The position numbers were made by a program, and so were the translations under genes. Of a stretch of DNA of 64,000 nt, positions 16,955-25,378 are shown one piece after another. Position 1 is the first letter of the stretch. Every line of letters starts with the position of its first letter. The stretch is taken from NCBI RefSeq assembly GCF_011393025.1, contig NZ_JAAOEO010000020.1, forward strand, positions 1 through 64,000, written 5' to 3'. This DNA comes from Neobacillus terrae. Lineage in GTDB: Bacteria > Bacillota > Bacilli > Bacillales > Cytobacillaceae. The notes under the pieces were generated by a model. The model worked only from the letters and a program-made list of their open reading frames with translations. It was not told where the DNA came from and did not search any database.

Positions 16955-17150
16955 GTTGAATGTAAGGTAATCTGCGACACTCCTCGAAAATGCATTCGCC
17001 TTTCCTTCGTGCGGTGTTTATTCAAAGATGCTAATTTCAATGTCCTGCAGAAAAACGGGCTGGCAAGACACCACAACGAGGCACGAGCGAGGAGGCTTGA
17101 CAGTTCGTCCGCGGAAAGGGAGCAGATTTACCTGCTATTTATAAAAAATA
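16955..17150 (+). repeat. Dispersed intergenic repeat family B, copy 1
   Basis: About 195 bases that align over their full length with 22370-22565 in the same orientation. Shared landmarks are TAATCTGCGACACTC, CCTTCGTGCGG, GGGCTGGCAAGAC, GAGGCACGAG and CCGCGGAAAGGGAG. The block is richer in G and C than its surroundings and contains no credible gene. Similar sequences are common between genes in bacilli (from memory). Confidence 0.6.
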
Positions 17151-17228
17151 CATTATCTTCGAGAAAAAAAACCTTTCTAACTAAATTGTAATCTTGCAAG
17201 CTTATTTCAACCTTTTAATACCCCCTTA

Positions 17229-17257
17229 TGGTATAATGTAATTGATAATAATTATCG
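17229..17257 (+). promoter_or_regulatory. Extended -10 promoter with Fur box over the start site
   Basis: TGGTATAAT at 17229-17237 is an extended -10. Six bases on, TGATAAT-A-ATTATCG at 17243-17257 is a 7-1-7 Fur box with one base off consensus. It would cover the transcription start, a repressing position. The gene controlled is the YitT-type gene at 17403. Confidence 0.65.
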
Positions 17258-17402
17258 TTCCAATTTGAGCTTGATTAATGGGATTAGTACCAGCTTTTCC
17301 ATGCAGGCTCTTTAGCAAAACTTTTGTCAGAATGACTTAATTTATAAACTCCTTTTTAGGGAGGTAAAAAATAAAACTTTTTAATACAAGGGGGAGGATT
17401 GG

Positions 17403-18278
17403 GTGGTAGAAACAAAAACCAACCACAAAAGATTACCAAAAACAAGAATACTTCAGCGGGCGATTTTCATTTTTATAGGCGCTGTTTTGATGGCAACCGG
17501 GTTAGAAATTTTTCTTGTTCCGAATAGCGTTATTGACGGAGGCATAACGGGTATTTCAATTATGCTGGCGCATATATTCGGTTTGCCGCTTGGTGTATTC
17601 ATTTTCATTCTTAACCTGCCTTTTTTCTATTTGGGGTATAAGCAAATTGGCAAAACCTTCGCTTTATCTACGATTTGCGGCATTATTGTCCTATCTTTTT
17701 TCACCTCACTTTTTTATCCTATTCCTGCATTTACAGATGATATTCTGTTAGCAACCATTTTTGGCGGAATGATTTTAGGGGTCGGAGTTGGCCTTGTTAT
17801 CCGTTATGGCGGAGCATTGGACGGTACAGAAATCTTGGCAATCGTTGTAAACAAGAAGATTCCTTTCTCTGTTGGAGAGATTGTAATGTTTATGAACATT
17901 TTTATTCTTGGTGCTGCAGGGTTTGTGTTTTCCTGGGACCGGGCAATGTACTCCATTCTTGCCTATGTAATTGCAGCAAAAACGATTGATACGGTTGTAG
18001 ATGGATTAGAGCAGTCCAAATCTGTTTGGGTTATAAGTGAAAAAAATAGAGAGATCGGCGAAGCGATTCTTTCAAGATTAGGTCGTGGAGTTACCTATCT
18101 GGAAGGTGAAGGCGCTTATTCCGGAGATAACACAAAAGTTGTTTTTTGCGTGATTACTCGTTTGGAAGAGTCCAAGCTAATAAGTGTTATTGATGACATC
18201 GATCCCTCGGCCTTCTTGGCTATAGCGGATATTGCTGAGGTTCGAGGCGGCAGATTTAAAAAGAAGGCAATTCATTAG
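17403..18278 (+). CDS. YitT-family membrane protein (DUF2179)
   Basis: A 291-residue protein with five to six membrane segments (residues about 20-195) containing VIDGGITGIS and GGALDGTEILA, both typical of the family, followed by a soluble C-terminal DUF2179 domain ending EVRGGRFKKK. Bacilli carry several paralogues (YitT, YpjC, YqfU, YvjA, YxkD) and I cannot decide which this is. The function is unsettled; a transporter role is often suspected. GGGGGAGG precedes the GTG start. The Fur-box promoter suggests iron-responsive expression. Confidence 0.85.
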   Translation: MVETKTNHKRLPKTRILQRAIFIFIGAVLMATGLEIFLVPNSVIDGGITGISIMLAHIFGLPLGVFIFILNLPFFYLGYKQIGKTFALSTICGIIVLSFFTSLFYPIPAFTDDILLATIFGGMILGVGVGLVIRYGGALDGTEILAIVVNKKIPFSVGEIVMFMNIFILGAAGFVFSWDRAMYSILAYVIAAKTIDTVVDGLEQSKSVWVISEKNREIGEAILSRLGRGVTYLEGEGAYSGDNTKVVFCVITRLEESKLISVIDDIDPSAFLAIADIAEVRGGRFKKKAIH

Positions 18279-18286
18279 AAAAATTC

Positions 18287-18325
18287 AAAGCGATACTTCC
18301 CAAAATGAAGTATCGCTTTTTCTAT
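18287..18325 (+). terminator. Terminator of the YitT-family gene
   Basis: AAAGCGATACTTC pairs perfectly with GAAGTATCGCTTT, followed by T-rich sequence. Confidence 0.9.
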
Positions 18326-18334
18326 TTTAGTTCA

Positions 18335-18720
18335 GCTGTTTGTTGTTCTTCTTTTGAAAAAAGATGCTTATATACAAAAAGATGCAGACTTAAAACAATA
18401 GTATAAATAGGAAGGGAAGTATAACCCCGCTTATTGTGAAATACCCCTGCCTTTATTGAAAAACAATCCAAAAAATGCATGTGTTTATGCCAAACAGATC
18501 CCCTGATTCTATTACTAACAACAGGAATGATTATTTGTTTCCTTATAACAACATTTCTTTTTATGGCCTCTTTTGCATATCACCGCCGATAAATTATCGT
18601 TTACTTCTTTGATTTCTCCTCTAGGGCATCTGGAACCTGATTTTTCCGAGTTATTTTAATAAACACCAAGTTATTTTAGGAGTAATTATTCTGGATTTAT
18701 TAAAGTCTATTCGTTAAAAT
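18335..18720 (-). other. Gap with possible trace of a decayed membrane-protein gene
   Basis: On the minus strand, pieces in two frames look like a small membrane protein: FGINTCIFWIV near 18490 and, in another frame, a stretch ending KHLFSKEEQQTAELK near 18335. No start, no ribosome binding site and no single open frame exist. It may be a decayed gene or chance. The region also contains the promoter of yhdT-panF, which I cannot place. Confidence 0.25.
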
Positions 18721-18790
18721 ATGGAAGTCATACTTTTTGGTTAGAATAAATGGAAGAGAAAAAGGTAATTTGAGAAAGAGGAGGAGCGCA

Positions 18791-19075
18791 GTGAAGAAAC
18801 AAAACCATCCACTGGACAAGCGGTTTGAGATTGCCCACAGGGAAGCTTTGATCGGAGTTATACTTGTTATCTTCAACTTTATATGGTGGTATGGCTTCGC
18901 CTATGGCCTAGGTTCTAAAAAAGTGGAAGACTATACATATGTTTTGGGATTGCCAGCTTGGTTTTTTTATAGCTGTATTGCAGGCTTTGTCTTAATGGTC
19001 ATTATTGTTATTTTTACAGTTAAATATCTATTTAAAGATGTTCCCTTTGAAGAGGAAGGGGGAGGAAGCAAGTGA
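18791..19075 (+). CDS. yhdT: YhdT-type small membrane protein (DUF997)
   Basis: A 94-residue protein with two membrane segments (about residues 19-40 and 54-80). It resembles YhdT/DUF997, which is regularly encoded just before the pantothenate symporter. The frame is open from 18737, but GAGGAGCG places the start at the GTG at 18791 (VKKQNHPLDKRFE). Its TGA overlaps the GTG of panF by four bases, indicating translational coupling. It is probably an accessory subunit of the symporter (inference). Confidence 0.8.
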   Translation: MKKQNHPLDKRFEIAHREALIGVILVIFNFIWWYGFAYGLGSKKVEDYTYVLGLPAWFFYSCIAGFVLMVIIVIFTVKYLFKDVPFEEEGGGSK

Positions 19076-20517
19076 ACTGGGCTGTTATTACACCATTGAT
19101 TGTTTTTTTAATTATTATTTTTGCAGTGGGGCTGTGGTCAAATAAATCAGTCCTGACAACGAACTCGTTTCTTGAGGAGTACTTCCTGGGAGAACGACAA
19201 ATGGGCGGCTTTATTTTAGCGATGACGATGGTTGCTACTTATGGAAGTGCCAGCAGTTTTATAGGAGGTCCTGGAGTAGCCTATAACCAGGGACTCGGCT
19301 GGGTGCTTCTTGCAATGGCACAACTTGCAACTGGGTATTTCGTATTAATGGTATTGGGGAAGAAATTTGCGATCATTGCCCGTCAATATAAAGCAATTAC
19401 CCTCATCGATTTTCTTAAAGAGCGTTATCACAGTAAAGCTGTCGTAATAATATCCGCTGGGAGTATTATTATCTTTCTATTTTCATCTATGACAGCGCAG
19501 TGGATAGGCGGTGCCCGGCTAGTGGAAAGTCTGACTGGGATGCCTTATACGACCGCGCTTCTAATATTTGCTTTTTCTGTCCTGGTCTTTGTTATTGTAG
19601 GAGGCTTTCGTGCAGTTGCCCTGACAGATACGATTCAGGGTGTTGTTATGTTTATGGGAACACTGATTCTGCTAATTGCGACAATCAAAGCAGGAGGGGG
19701 AGTTTCAAAAATTATCTCAGACCTGGCAGCTGAAAATCCTAATTTAATCAGTCCTTTTGGAGCAGGAAGGACACTGACTCCTTCCTACGTATCTTCCTTT
19801 TGGATATTAGTTGGCGTAGGGGTAGTCGGGCTGCCTCAAATTACTGTTCGTGCGATGTCCTATAAAAATTCAAAAGCAATGCATAATGCAATTATTATTG
19901 GTACCATTGTTGTTGGTTTTATTATGCTAGGGATGCACTTAATAGGTGTTTTTGCCCGGCCAGTTCTTCCTGGAGTGAAGGTTGGCGATACGGTCATGCC
20001 ATTACTATCAATGAAAGTCTTACCGCCTGTTGTCGCAGGGATTGTCCTTGCTGCACCAATGGCAGCCATTATGTCTACAGTTGATGCATTGTTAATTTTG
20101 GTAAGCTCCGCACTTGTAAAGGATATTTACTTAAATTACATCAAGCCTAATGCCGGAGACCAGCAAGTGAAAAAGGTGAGCTTTAGTGTGACAGCAATCA
20201 CTGGAATCCTTGTGATTTTGCTTGCCCTGAGCCCTCCAGATTTAATTATTTGGCTGAACCTTTTTTCATTTGGAGGCCTTGAATCCGTTTTTATATGGCC
20301 TGTTATTTTCGGATTGTATTGGAATAAAGGAAATAAGAATGGAGCCATTACATCCATGATTTTGGGGATGGGCTCGTACATTTTATTAGATCGTTTTTAT
20401 CCAAATGCCTTTGGTCTCCATACGGTGGTAATTCCGATTGTGCTATCCTTTGCTGGTTTTATTGTTGCCAGCCTGGTTATGCCACAAAAGGAAGCAGTGA
20501 AAGAGTTAAAAGTTTAG
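19072..20517 (+). CDS. panF: Sodium/pantothenate symporter
   Basis: A 481-residue member of the sodium:solute symporter family with about thirteen membrane segments. Visible marks are YGSASSFIGGPGVAY in the early helices, GGFRAVALTDTIQG in the middle and RAMSYKNSKAMHNA further on, all typical of PanF. It imports pantothenate (vitamin B5), the precursor of coenzyme A. The GTG start overlaps the yhdT stop. A terminator follows the stop. Confidence 0.87.
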   Translation: MNWAVITPLIVFLIIIFAVGLWSNKSVLTTNSFLEEYFLGERQMGGFILAMTMVATYGSASSFIGGPGVAYNQGLGWVLLAMAQLATGYFVLMVLGKKFAIIARQYKAITLIDFLKERYHSKAVVIISAGSIIIFLFSSMTAQWIGGARLVESLTGMPYTTALLIFAFSVLVFVIVGGFRAVALTDTIQGVVMFMGTLILLIATIKAGGGVSKIISDLAAENPNLISPFGAGRTLTPSYVSSFWILVGVGVVGLPQITVRAMSYKNSKAMHNAIIIGTIVVGFIMLGMHLIGVFARPVLPGVKVGDTVMPLLSMKVLPPVVAGIVLAAPMAAIMSTVDALLILVSSALVKDIYLNYIKPNAGDQQVKKVSFSVTAITGILVILLALSPPDLIIWLNLFSFGGLESVFIWPVIFGLYWNKGNKNGAITSMILGMGSYILLDRFYPNAFGLHTVVIPIVLSFAGFIVASLVMPQKEAVKELKV

Positions 20518-20523
20518 ACAATG

Positions 20524-20555
20524 AAAAAACCCTGCCCAAAAGGCAGGGTTTTTCT
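20524..20555. terminator. Bidirectional terminator after panF
   Basis: AAAACCCTGCC pairs with GGCAGGGTTTT around CAAAA; it can also serve the convergent small gene at 20554. Confidence 0.85.
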
Positions 20556-20745
20556 ATGGCTTTAACCGCTGTTGGCCTATCCACCAATCAATGTGGTCTA
20601 AATCAAAGACAAGCATTTTGTTGATAGGACTAAGATGAGGTATGTCCTTCTTTAGCACAAGATTATGGATATCCTCCTCGGTAAGGGGATAATCTACAGA
20701 TGTAAGATAAGCGATTAATTTTTTAACACCATAGACCTTCCTCAT
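20554..20745 (-). CDS. Small excisionase/MerR-like DNA-binding protein
   Basis: A 63-residue protein beginning MRKVYGVKKLIAYL. The layout, a helix-turn-helix (TEEDIHNLVLKKDIPH) followed by a short hairpin and a final helix with DLDHIDWWI, resembles excisionase-type HTH proteins, in which a DL.WI motif closes the fold. GGGAGGTGAT precedes the ATG at 20745; five more codons upstream are open but overlap the ribosome binding site. No integrase is nearby, so a role in recombination is not indicated. It could be a small regulator. Confidence 0.6.
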   Translation of the reverse strand: MRKVYGVKKLIAYLTSVDYPLTEEDIHNLVLKKDIPHLSPINKMLVFDLDHIDWWIGQQRLKP

Positions 20746-20919
20746 ATAATCACCTCCCACAAAGCTCCCTTTATTCTAAAGAACAAAGAAAACTCAGCGC
20801 CAGGTACTACACGAAGAAAAGGTTAATTATATATACCCCAAATAAGCCATTTACAACCCTGCTAAGTTGCCGTTATAAAAATAACGCGATCCCCATTTGG
20901 GATTCCGCTGATATGGATC

Positions 20920-21306
20920 TTATTCTTCTTCCTCTTTATTAAACCAGAGCGGGTCGTTATTATCGACTTCGCCGTTATAGTTGATAAGGATTTCTTCACC
21001 GGCTTTTATATCCTTGTAAGCAAAAAAGTCGAAGGTATGGTTATCGAAGTTAATATCATAAACTGCATTAGGAGTATACGAATGGTTAAACAGCATTCCA
21101 TAGCCAAGCAGAATGGCTGTATGGTTAATACCATACTCGAAAGCATAATCAGCCAACAGTGTCTTTTCGATATGTTCATGCTGTTCGTTTGGATAAGCAA
21201 TTACTGGTGCTTCATGAATTAATTCACCTTTTTTAATATCCCTTTTTGCAAATACACCTCTATTAAATTCCCCATCACTAAGTTTCGAAGTTTTTATTTC
21301 AATCAT
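20920..21306 (-). CDS. SET-domain protein
   Basis: A 128-residue protein that is essentially one compact SET domain. It has the RGVFAKRDIKKGELI entry, the substrate/SAM-site motif NHSYTPN (residues 74-80, matching NHSxxPN) and GEEILINY (103-110), ending in an acidic tail. SET proteins are S-adenosylmethionine-dependent lysine methyltransferases best known from eukaryotes; bacterial ones occur sporadically and few have known targets. The post-SET cysteines are absent. It is encoded alone, with no SET partner or obvious target gene next to it. Confidence 0.82.
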   Translation of the reverse strand: MIEIKTSKLSDGEFNRGVFAKRDIKKGELIHEAPVIAYPNEQHEHIEKTLLADYAFEYGINHTAILLGYGMLFNHSYTPNAVYDINFDNHTFDFFAYKDIKAGEEILINYNGEVDNNDPLWFNKEEEE

Positions 21307-21438
21307 TTTCTACACCTGCACATTCATTTCGATTTTCAATATACTCTTATTAGCTTGACAGGTGAGAGAGAGAAAAGCAACTTTTTATTTTTGCCATATA
21401 GTGAATTTGGGCCTATTACCCTAAAAGAAGAAGTGGTG

Positions 21439-22212
21439 TTATTCGTCTGAAGAACCAATAGTGTTAATTTTGTTTTCCTCTTTCTTGTTGTTTTTTAAAA
21501 AGAAGGTATATGGCTGATCTGAACCTGTCATTATTTTATATACATAGGAGGAAGTAACCTTGCAGCCTTCAGTAATTTTTTCAGCAAGGTAATTAGTTCT
21601 CTCATAAAGAATAGAACGAATGGTATTGATTTGCCTGAAGATTTTTTCGCTTAAGGCTTCTTGTTTTTCCAGCCGTACAAGCACATCGTTTTGGAACTCT
21701 TCCTGTTTTAAAAGATTCTCTGCCATTTGTTTTTGAACAACAGTTTGCTCCTTAAGCTGCTCAGAAATTACATTCTGCAGTGCTTCCTGCTTTTCAAGCC
21801 GGTAAGAAATCTCCTTGGTTGCCTGTTTTTGAATAGTCAGCTGTCCGGCGACATTCTCCTTAAATTTACTTTCCTCTTTTAGGAGGCCATGGAGCACTAT
21901 ATTTTTTTCCGCAATCGACTTTAACCATTCCAGCATTTGAGCTTCAAAATCAGTATGCTGGCTGCTTTTGTTTTTAAGCTCGTTTAGCTTATCACTGATT
22001 TCTTTCCATTGGCTGGCCTGTAAAAACTCTTGCTCCAGATTATGATTCTTTAAATGTTCAAATGAATGCCTAAGAGCAGAGCTTGCTTCCTGCTGCTGCT
22101 GAAGGAATTGTGATAAATAATCTATTCTTTCGACTTCCTGATTGGGTTCTTTGAGAAACTGGGGATTTTTAAATACAGTGGGGTGCTCATTTTTATTAAT
22201 AAATAAACCCAT
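21439..22212 (-). CDS. Long coiled-coil protein of unknown function
   Basis: A 257-residue protein. After a short N-terminal MGLFINKNEHP, residues 30-205 are almost continuous heptads rich in Gln, Glu and Lys, with near-repeats of E-K-Q-E-A-L and K-Q-E-E-F. The C-terminal 50 residues contain a Tyr-rich stretch and an acidic end. There is no signal peptide or membrane segment, so it should be cytoplasmic. I do not recognise the family. A GGGAGGAAC ribosome binding site precedes the ATG. It is a single-gene unit. Confidence 0.65.
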   Translation of the reverse strand: MGLFINKNEHPTVFKNPQFLKEPNQEVERIDYLSQFLQQQQEASSALRHSFEHLKNHNLEQEFLQASQWKEISDKLNELKNKSSQHTDFEAQMLEWLKSIAEKNIVLHGLLKEESKFKENVAGQLTIQKQATKEISYRLEKQEALQNVISEQLKEQTVVQKQMAENLLKQEEFQNDVLVRLEKQEALSEKIFRQINTIRSILYERTNYLAEKITEGCKVTSSYVYKIMTGSDQPYTFFLKNNKKEENKINTIGSSDE

Positions 22213-22369
22213 TGTACGAGTTCCTCCCTCTTATATTTTGTACTAATACCATATGCAAGTTATCACAGGTATGGGTGGGTTTAGGTGGGTGAGTTAACAG
22301 CCCAATCTGTTAATTTTATTGCCTATTTTGTTCTTATATTTTTTAAGGATACACAGGGTTAAATGATTG

Positions 22370-22565
22370 TAAAGGGAATCTGTTACACTCGTCCAATAGG
22401 CATTTAAGAGTTCCTTCATACGGTTTTTATATCAGGGAACTAGTTCAAAGCTCTTGGAAAACAAGCTGGCAAGACTTGCATTGAGGCATGAGGGAGAAGG
22501 TTGGCAGTAGTAGGTCCTCAGAAAGCGGGCGGATTCCTTTTCTGTTTCTATTGAGCAGTTTTAAA
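22370..22565 (+). repeat. Dispersed intergenic repeat family B, copy 2
   Basis: Aligns with 16955-17150: GAATCTGTTACACTCGTCC, CCTTCATACGG, AAGCTGGCAAGACT, GAGGCATGAGGGAG and CCTCAGAAAGCGGGCGG. This copy is more degenerate. It fills the gap between the coiled-coil gene and the amj remnant. Confidence 0.6.
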
Positions 22566-22733
22566 CTTTCATTTATCCTTTTTTTGCGTATAATCCTCAT
22601 AAGCTGAAATAGAAAACTCTTCAGCAACTTTTGTAGATGGGTGACACAAGGATTATCATCACTTTTGAACGCCTCAACGATTACATTAACAAGCACTAGA
22701 AAAGTATTATTAATTGCAGCAAGGGGTCTTATT

Positions 22734-23560
22734 ATGGATTTAATAACGGGAAAGGTAATAGAAATCTCAATTTTCCTGCTGCTCATTACATTAATCGAAA
22801 CTTTAGCCTATTCAAGCAGAACTTCAGGAGCAAGGGTGAAATTAATTGCTACTGCCGTTTCGCTTTTTAGCACATTAGTAATTATTTCAAGATTTCCGAC
22901 GATGATTCAGCAGCCTCTCACGGCGAAACTTATCGCTGAAGCACCTAGTACGAACAAACTAACTGTTCTTGAAGAACAATATAGAATATTGATAGGGGTA
23001 ACCTCGTTAGGAGTATTGCTCGGAATTCTTCTGTTTCCTACTTTTATCATTATTTTTTAAAGAGCGATTGTTCAATTATCCAATGAAAAGGGATCAGTGG
23101 TTTCACTAATACTAAAAAACTTTAATTTTTCAGATGGCAAGAAAATTATAAAATGCTTCAGAGCTCCTAAGATTTCATATCTTAGAGGAATTACATTAAA
23201 GACGATTCCAAAAAGAATTTTTGTTTTAAATGTTATTATTTCAGCCGTCTTTACAATCGGCGTTCTTTCTTCTATTTACGGTTCTACCCTTGTTCCCAGA
23301 GATTATTCTCAGGCAGCTTCAATGTCATCGGGCATTATTAGGTATCGCAACGATCTTATTAACATTGTTTATTGATCCGAAAGCCTCTGTTCTGGCTGAC
23401 AAGGTAATAAAAAGACAAAGCAGTTATATTTACTTAAAAAGTTACTCGCTGACAATGATAAGTTTCAAAATTAGTTGGAACCCTTTTGGCTCAGCTGCTT
23501 TTCATTCCTGCTGCCTATTATGTGGCCTGGTTTGCAAAGTGGATACAAAAAAAGGACCCC
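22734..23560 (+). pseudogene. amj: Broken amj (lipid II flippase) gene
   Basis: Starting at the ATG at 22734 (after AAGGGG), three pieces reconstruct Amj/YdaH, the alternative lipid II flippase of bacilli: IETLAYSSRTSGARVKL and GVLLGILLFPTF in the first piece; AIVQLSNEKGSV, APKISYLRGI and FTIGVLSSIYG in the second; GIATILLTLFIDPK and GTLLAQLLFIPAAYY in the last. Lesions are a TAA at 23058-23060, a frameshift near 23338 and another near 23470. The stop and shift sites each interrupt conserved sequence, so this is decay, not several small genes. It implies that lipid II flipping depends on another flippase such as MurJ. Confidence 0.8.
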
Positions 23561-23576
23561 GGGGGTCCTTTTTCGT
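23549..23576. terminator. Bidirectional terminator
   Basis: AAAAAGGACCCC pairs perfectly with GGGGTCCTTTTT; it serves the MFS gene on the minus strand. Confidence 0.85.
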
Positions 23577-23580
23577 TTAT

Positions 23581-24783
23581 TTATGCCTGGTTAGGTTGTG
23601 AAACTCTGTTTAGCTCGCCTGCTTTTCTTCCATGCAGGAAGTAGTAGAGGAATAGACAGATAAATATTACAACTGCCATGAATACATACATTCCTCTAAA
23701 GCCCAGATGTGGGATAAGGAATCCTAAAATAAATGGTCCAATACCTATACCGGCGTCAAGGAAGATATAGAAGGTGGAGGTTGCTAAACCAATACGATTT
23801 TTTGGTGATACTTTAATTGAAATAGCTTGTGCACTTGAAGAAAAAGTTCCGTATCCAAGACCAACAAGTGCTCCTGCAAGCAATAAAACCCAACCCTCAT
23901 GTGCCTGGCTAAGCACAGCCAAAGCAACAGCAAAGAACAAGAAGGATGGATACATAACAACATTTTCACCTTTCGTGTCAAACCAACGGCCGGTAAAAGG
24001 TCTTGATACCAGGATAAAGACAGCATATACAATGAAGAAAAAGCTACCGACATCGACCAGATTAATTTCTTTCGCATAGGAGGTAAGGAAGGAAAGAATG
24101 CTTGAATAACCCAGTGCAATAAAAAAGGCAATAACTGAAATAGGGACAGCCTTTGCTTCAAAGAAACTATAAAGCGATATACCTTGCATTTTTGCAAGCT
24201 GTTCTTCAGTTAATTCTAATTTAGGCACTTTTACAAAGAAAATCGCTACAAAACTAAAGGCTAATAGAACTGTACAAATAGTAAAGTTCATATTAAATCC
24301 CGCATGCTCTCCAACATACATTCCAAGGAATGGGCCGATAGCAGCGGCAAGAGTAACACTTAAAGCATAATAACCTGTACCTTCACCACGGCGTTCATTA
24401 GGAATGATTTTTGCCACGATGGTTCCTGTTGCAGTAGAAGCCACTCCAAGAGCTGCACCATTTAAAAAGCGGTTTACATAAAGGAAGCCCATACTGTTTA
24501 CGAGGAAATACAAACAAGTAGTTATTAGAAATAGAATAAATCCTATATAAAGTGTTTTTTTCCAGCCGATTCGGTCAATTGATTTACCTACAAAAAGCCG
24601 CGCAAGCAGTGTGCCTATAACGAAAATACCTGAAGCAAGACCCGCCTGGCTAGGCGTGGCATGGAATCTTTCAGTAGCAAAAACGGTGATGGCTACCATT
24701 AATAAATAAAAAGTAAAATAAAGAAAAAAGTTAGCCGTGGAGATAATTAAGAAGTCTTTGGTCCACAATTTAGGTTTATTCAT
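23581..24783 (-). CDS. MFS drug/metabolite efflux transporter (DHA1-like)
   Basis: A 400-residue, twelve-segment MFS protein with the loop 2-3 motif GTLLARLFVGKSIDRIGWKK and a second copy in VSRPFTGRWFDTKG. The frame extends 18 codons upstream into the marR gene, but GGGAGGAAAAC precedes the ATG at 24783, which overlaps the marR stop by eight bases. Coupling to a MarR gene with a palindromic operator upstream suggests a drug- or phenolic-responsive efflux pump. The substrate is unknown. Confidence 0.82.
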   Translation of the reverse strand: MNKPKLWTKDFLIISTANFFLYFTFYLLMVAITVFATERFHATPSQAGLASGIFVIGTLLARLFVGKSIDRIGWKKTLYIGFILFLITTCLYFLVNSMGFLYVNRFLNGAALGVASTATGTIVAKIIPNERRGEGTGYYALSVTLAAAIGPFLGMYVGEHAGFNMNFTICTVLLAFSFVAIFFVKVPKLELTEEQLAKMQGISLYSFFEAKAVPISVIAFFIALGYSSILSFLTSYAKEINLVDVGSFFFIVYAVFILVSRPFTGRWFDTKGENVVMYPSFLFFAVALAVLSQAHEGWVLLLAGALVGLGYGTFSSSAQAISIKVSPKNRIGLATSTFYIFLDAGIGIGPFILGFLIPHLGFRGMYVFMAVVIFICLFLYYFLHGRKAGELNRVSQPNQA

Positions 24784-25207
24784 GTTTTCCTCCCTCAATG
24801 TTGATAAGGTTTTTTCTGATTTTTGGAAGAACATCAAAAGCAGCTGTCTGTTCCTCTTTCGTAATATCCATCATTACTTTGTACTCTAGCTCTGTTATTT
24901 TTTCACGGCAGGCCTTATATATTTCCTCGCCCCTGGATGTCAGCTTGATAATTTTTTCCCGTTTGTCTTTGCCTGGGACAACCTCAAGTAATAGCTTTTC
25001 CTGCAGGCGCTGAACGTTCCTCGTTATGGTTGGCTTTTCGATATTATAATGTCCTGATATATCGACGAGCGTAGAGGGACCGTTATTTTTCACATAAAAA
25101 ATAACCTGCCATAAAGAATAGGATAGGTCATAATCATCAAGCAATTCATTTAATTTACTGATTAATGGCCGGTATAACATTAAAAAACGCTGGAAAAAGC
25201 CCTGCAT
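24776..25207 (-). CDS. MarR-family transcriptional regulator
   Basis: A 143-residue winged-helix protein. The DNA-binding segment is visible in STLVDISGHYNIEKPTITRNVQRLQEKLLLE and the wing in PGKDKREKIIKLTSRG, a good MarR match. GGAGGG precedes the ATG at 25207; nine upstream codons are open but unlikely. It is translationally coupled to the downstream efflux gene and presumably represses the pair from the palindrome just upstream. Confidence 0.87.
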   Translation of the reverse strand: MQGFFQRFLMLYRPLISKLNELLDDYDLSYSLWQVIFYVKNNGPSTLVDISGHYNIEKPTITRNVQRLQEKLLLEVVPGKDKREKIIKLTSRGEEIYKACREKITELEYKVMMDITKEEQTAAFDVLPKIRKNLINIEGGKHE

Positions 25208-25235
25208 ATCAACCCTCCTGAACCGAATAAACAAA

Positions 25236-25254
25236 TAGTTACCTTAGGTAACTA
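25236..25254 (-). promoter_or_regulatory. Perfect palindrome, probable MarR operator
   Basis: TAGTTACCT-T-AGGTAACTA is a perfect inverted repeat with 9-bp arms, ending 29 bases before the marR start codon. Its size fits a MarR dimer and its place suits autorepression. Confidence 0.75.
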
Positions 25255-25378
25255 ATATTTCACTTTCCCAATTCTACTCTTATTGACGGTCATGTCAAGT
25301 AGATTGCCCAAAAAGTAATAGACAATCCTCACTGAAACTGGAAAAATAGGAAGTGCGAGGGAGTAAAGGAGGATCTTT

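Noticed and set aside
20554..20745. Excisionase of an integrated element
   Set aside because: The protein is excisionase-like, but no integrase, attachment repeats or phage genes are nearby.
23097..23375. Separate small membrane-protein gene
   Set aside because: It is in the same frame as the upstream amj piece and continues its sequence after one TAA.
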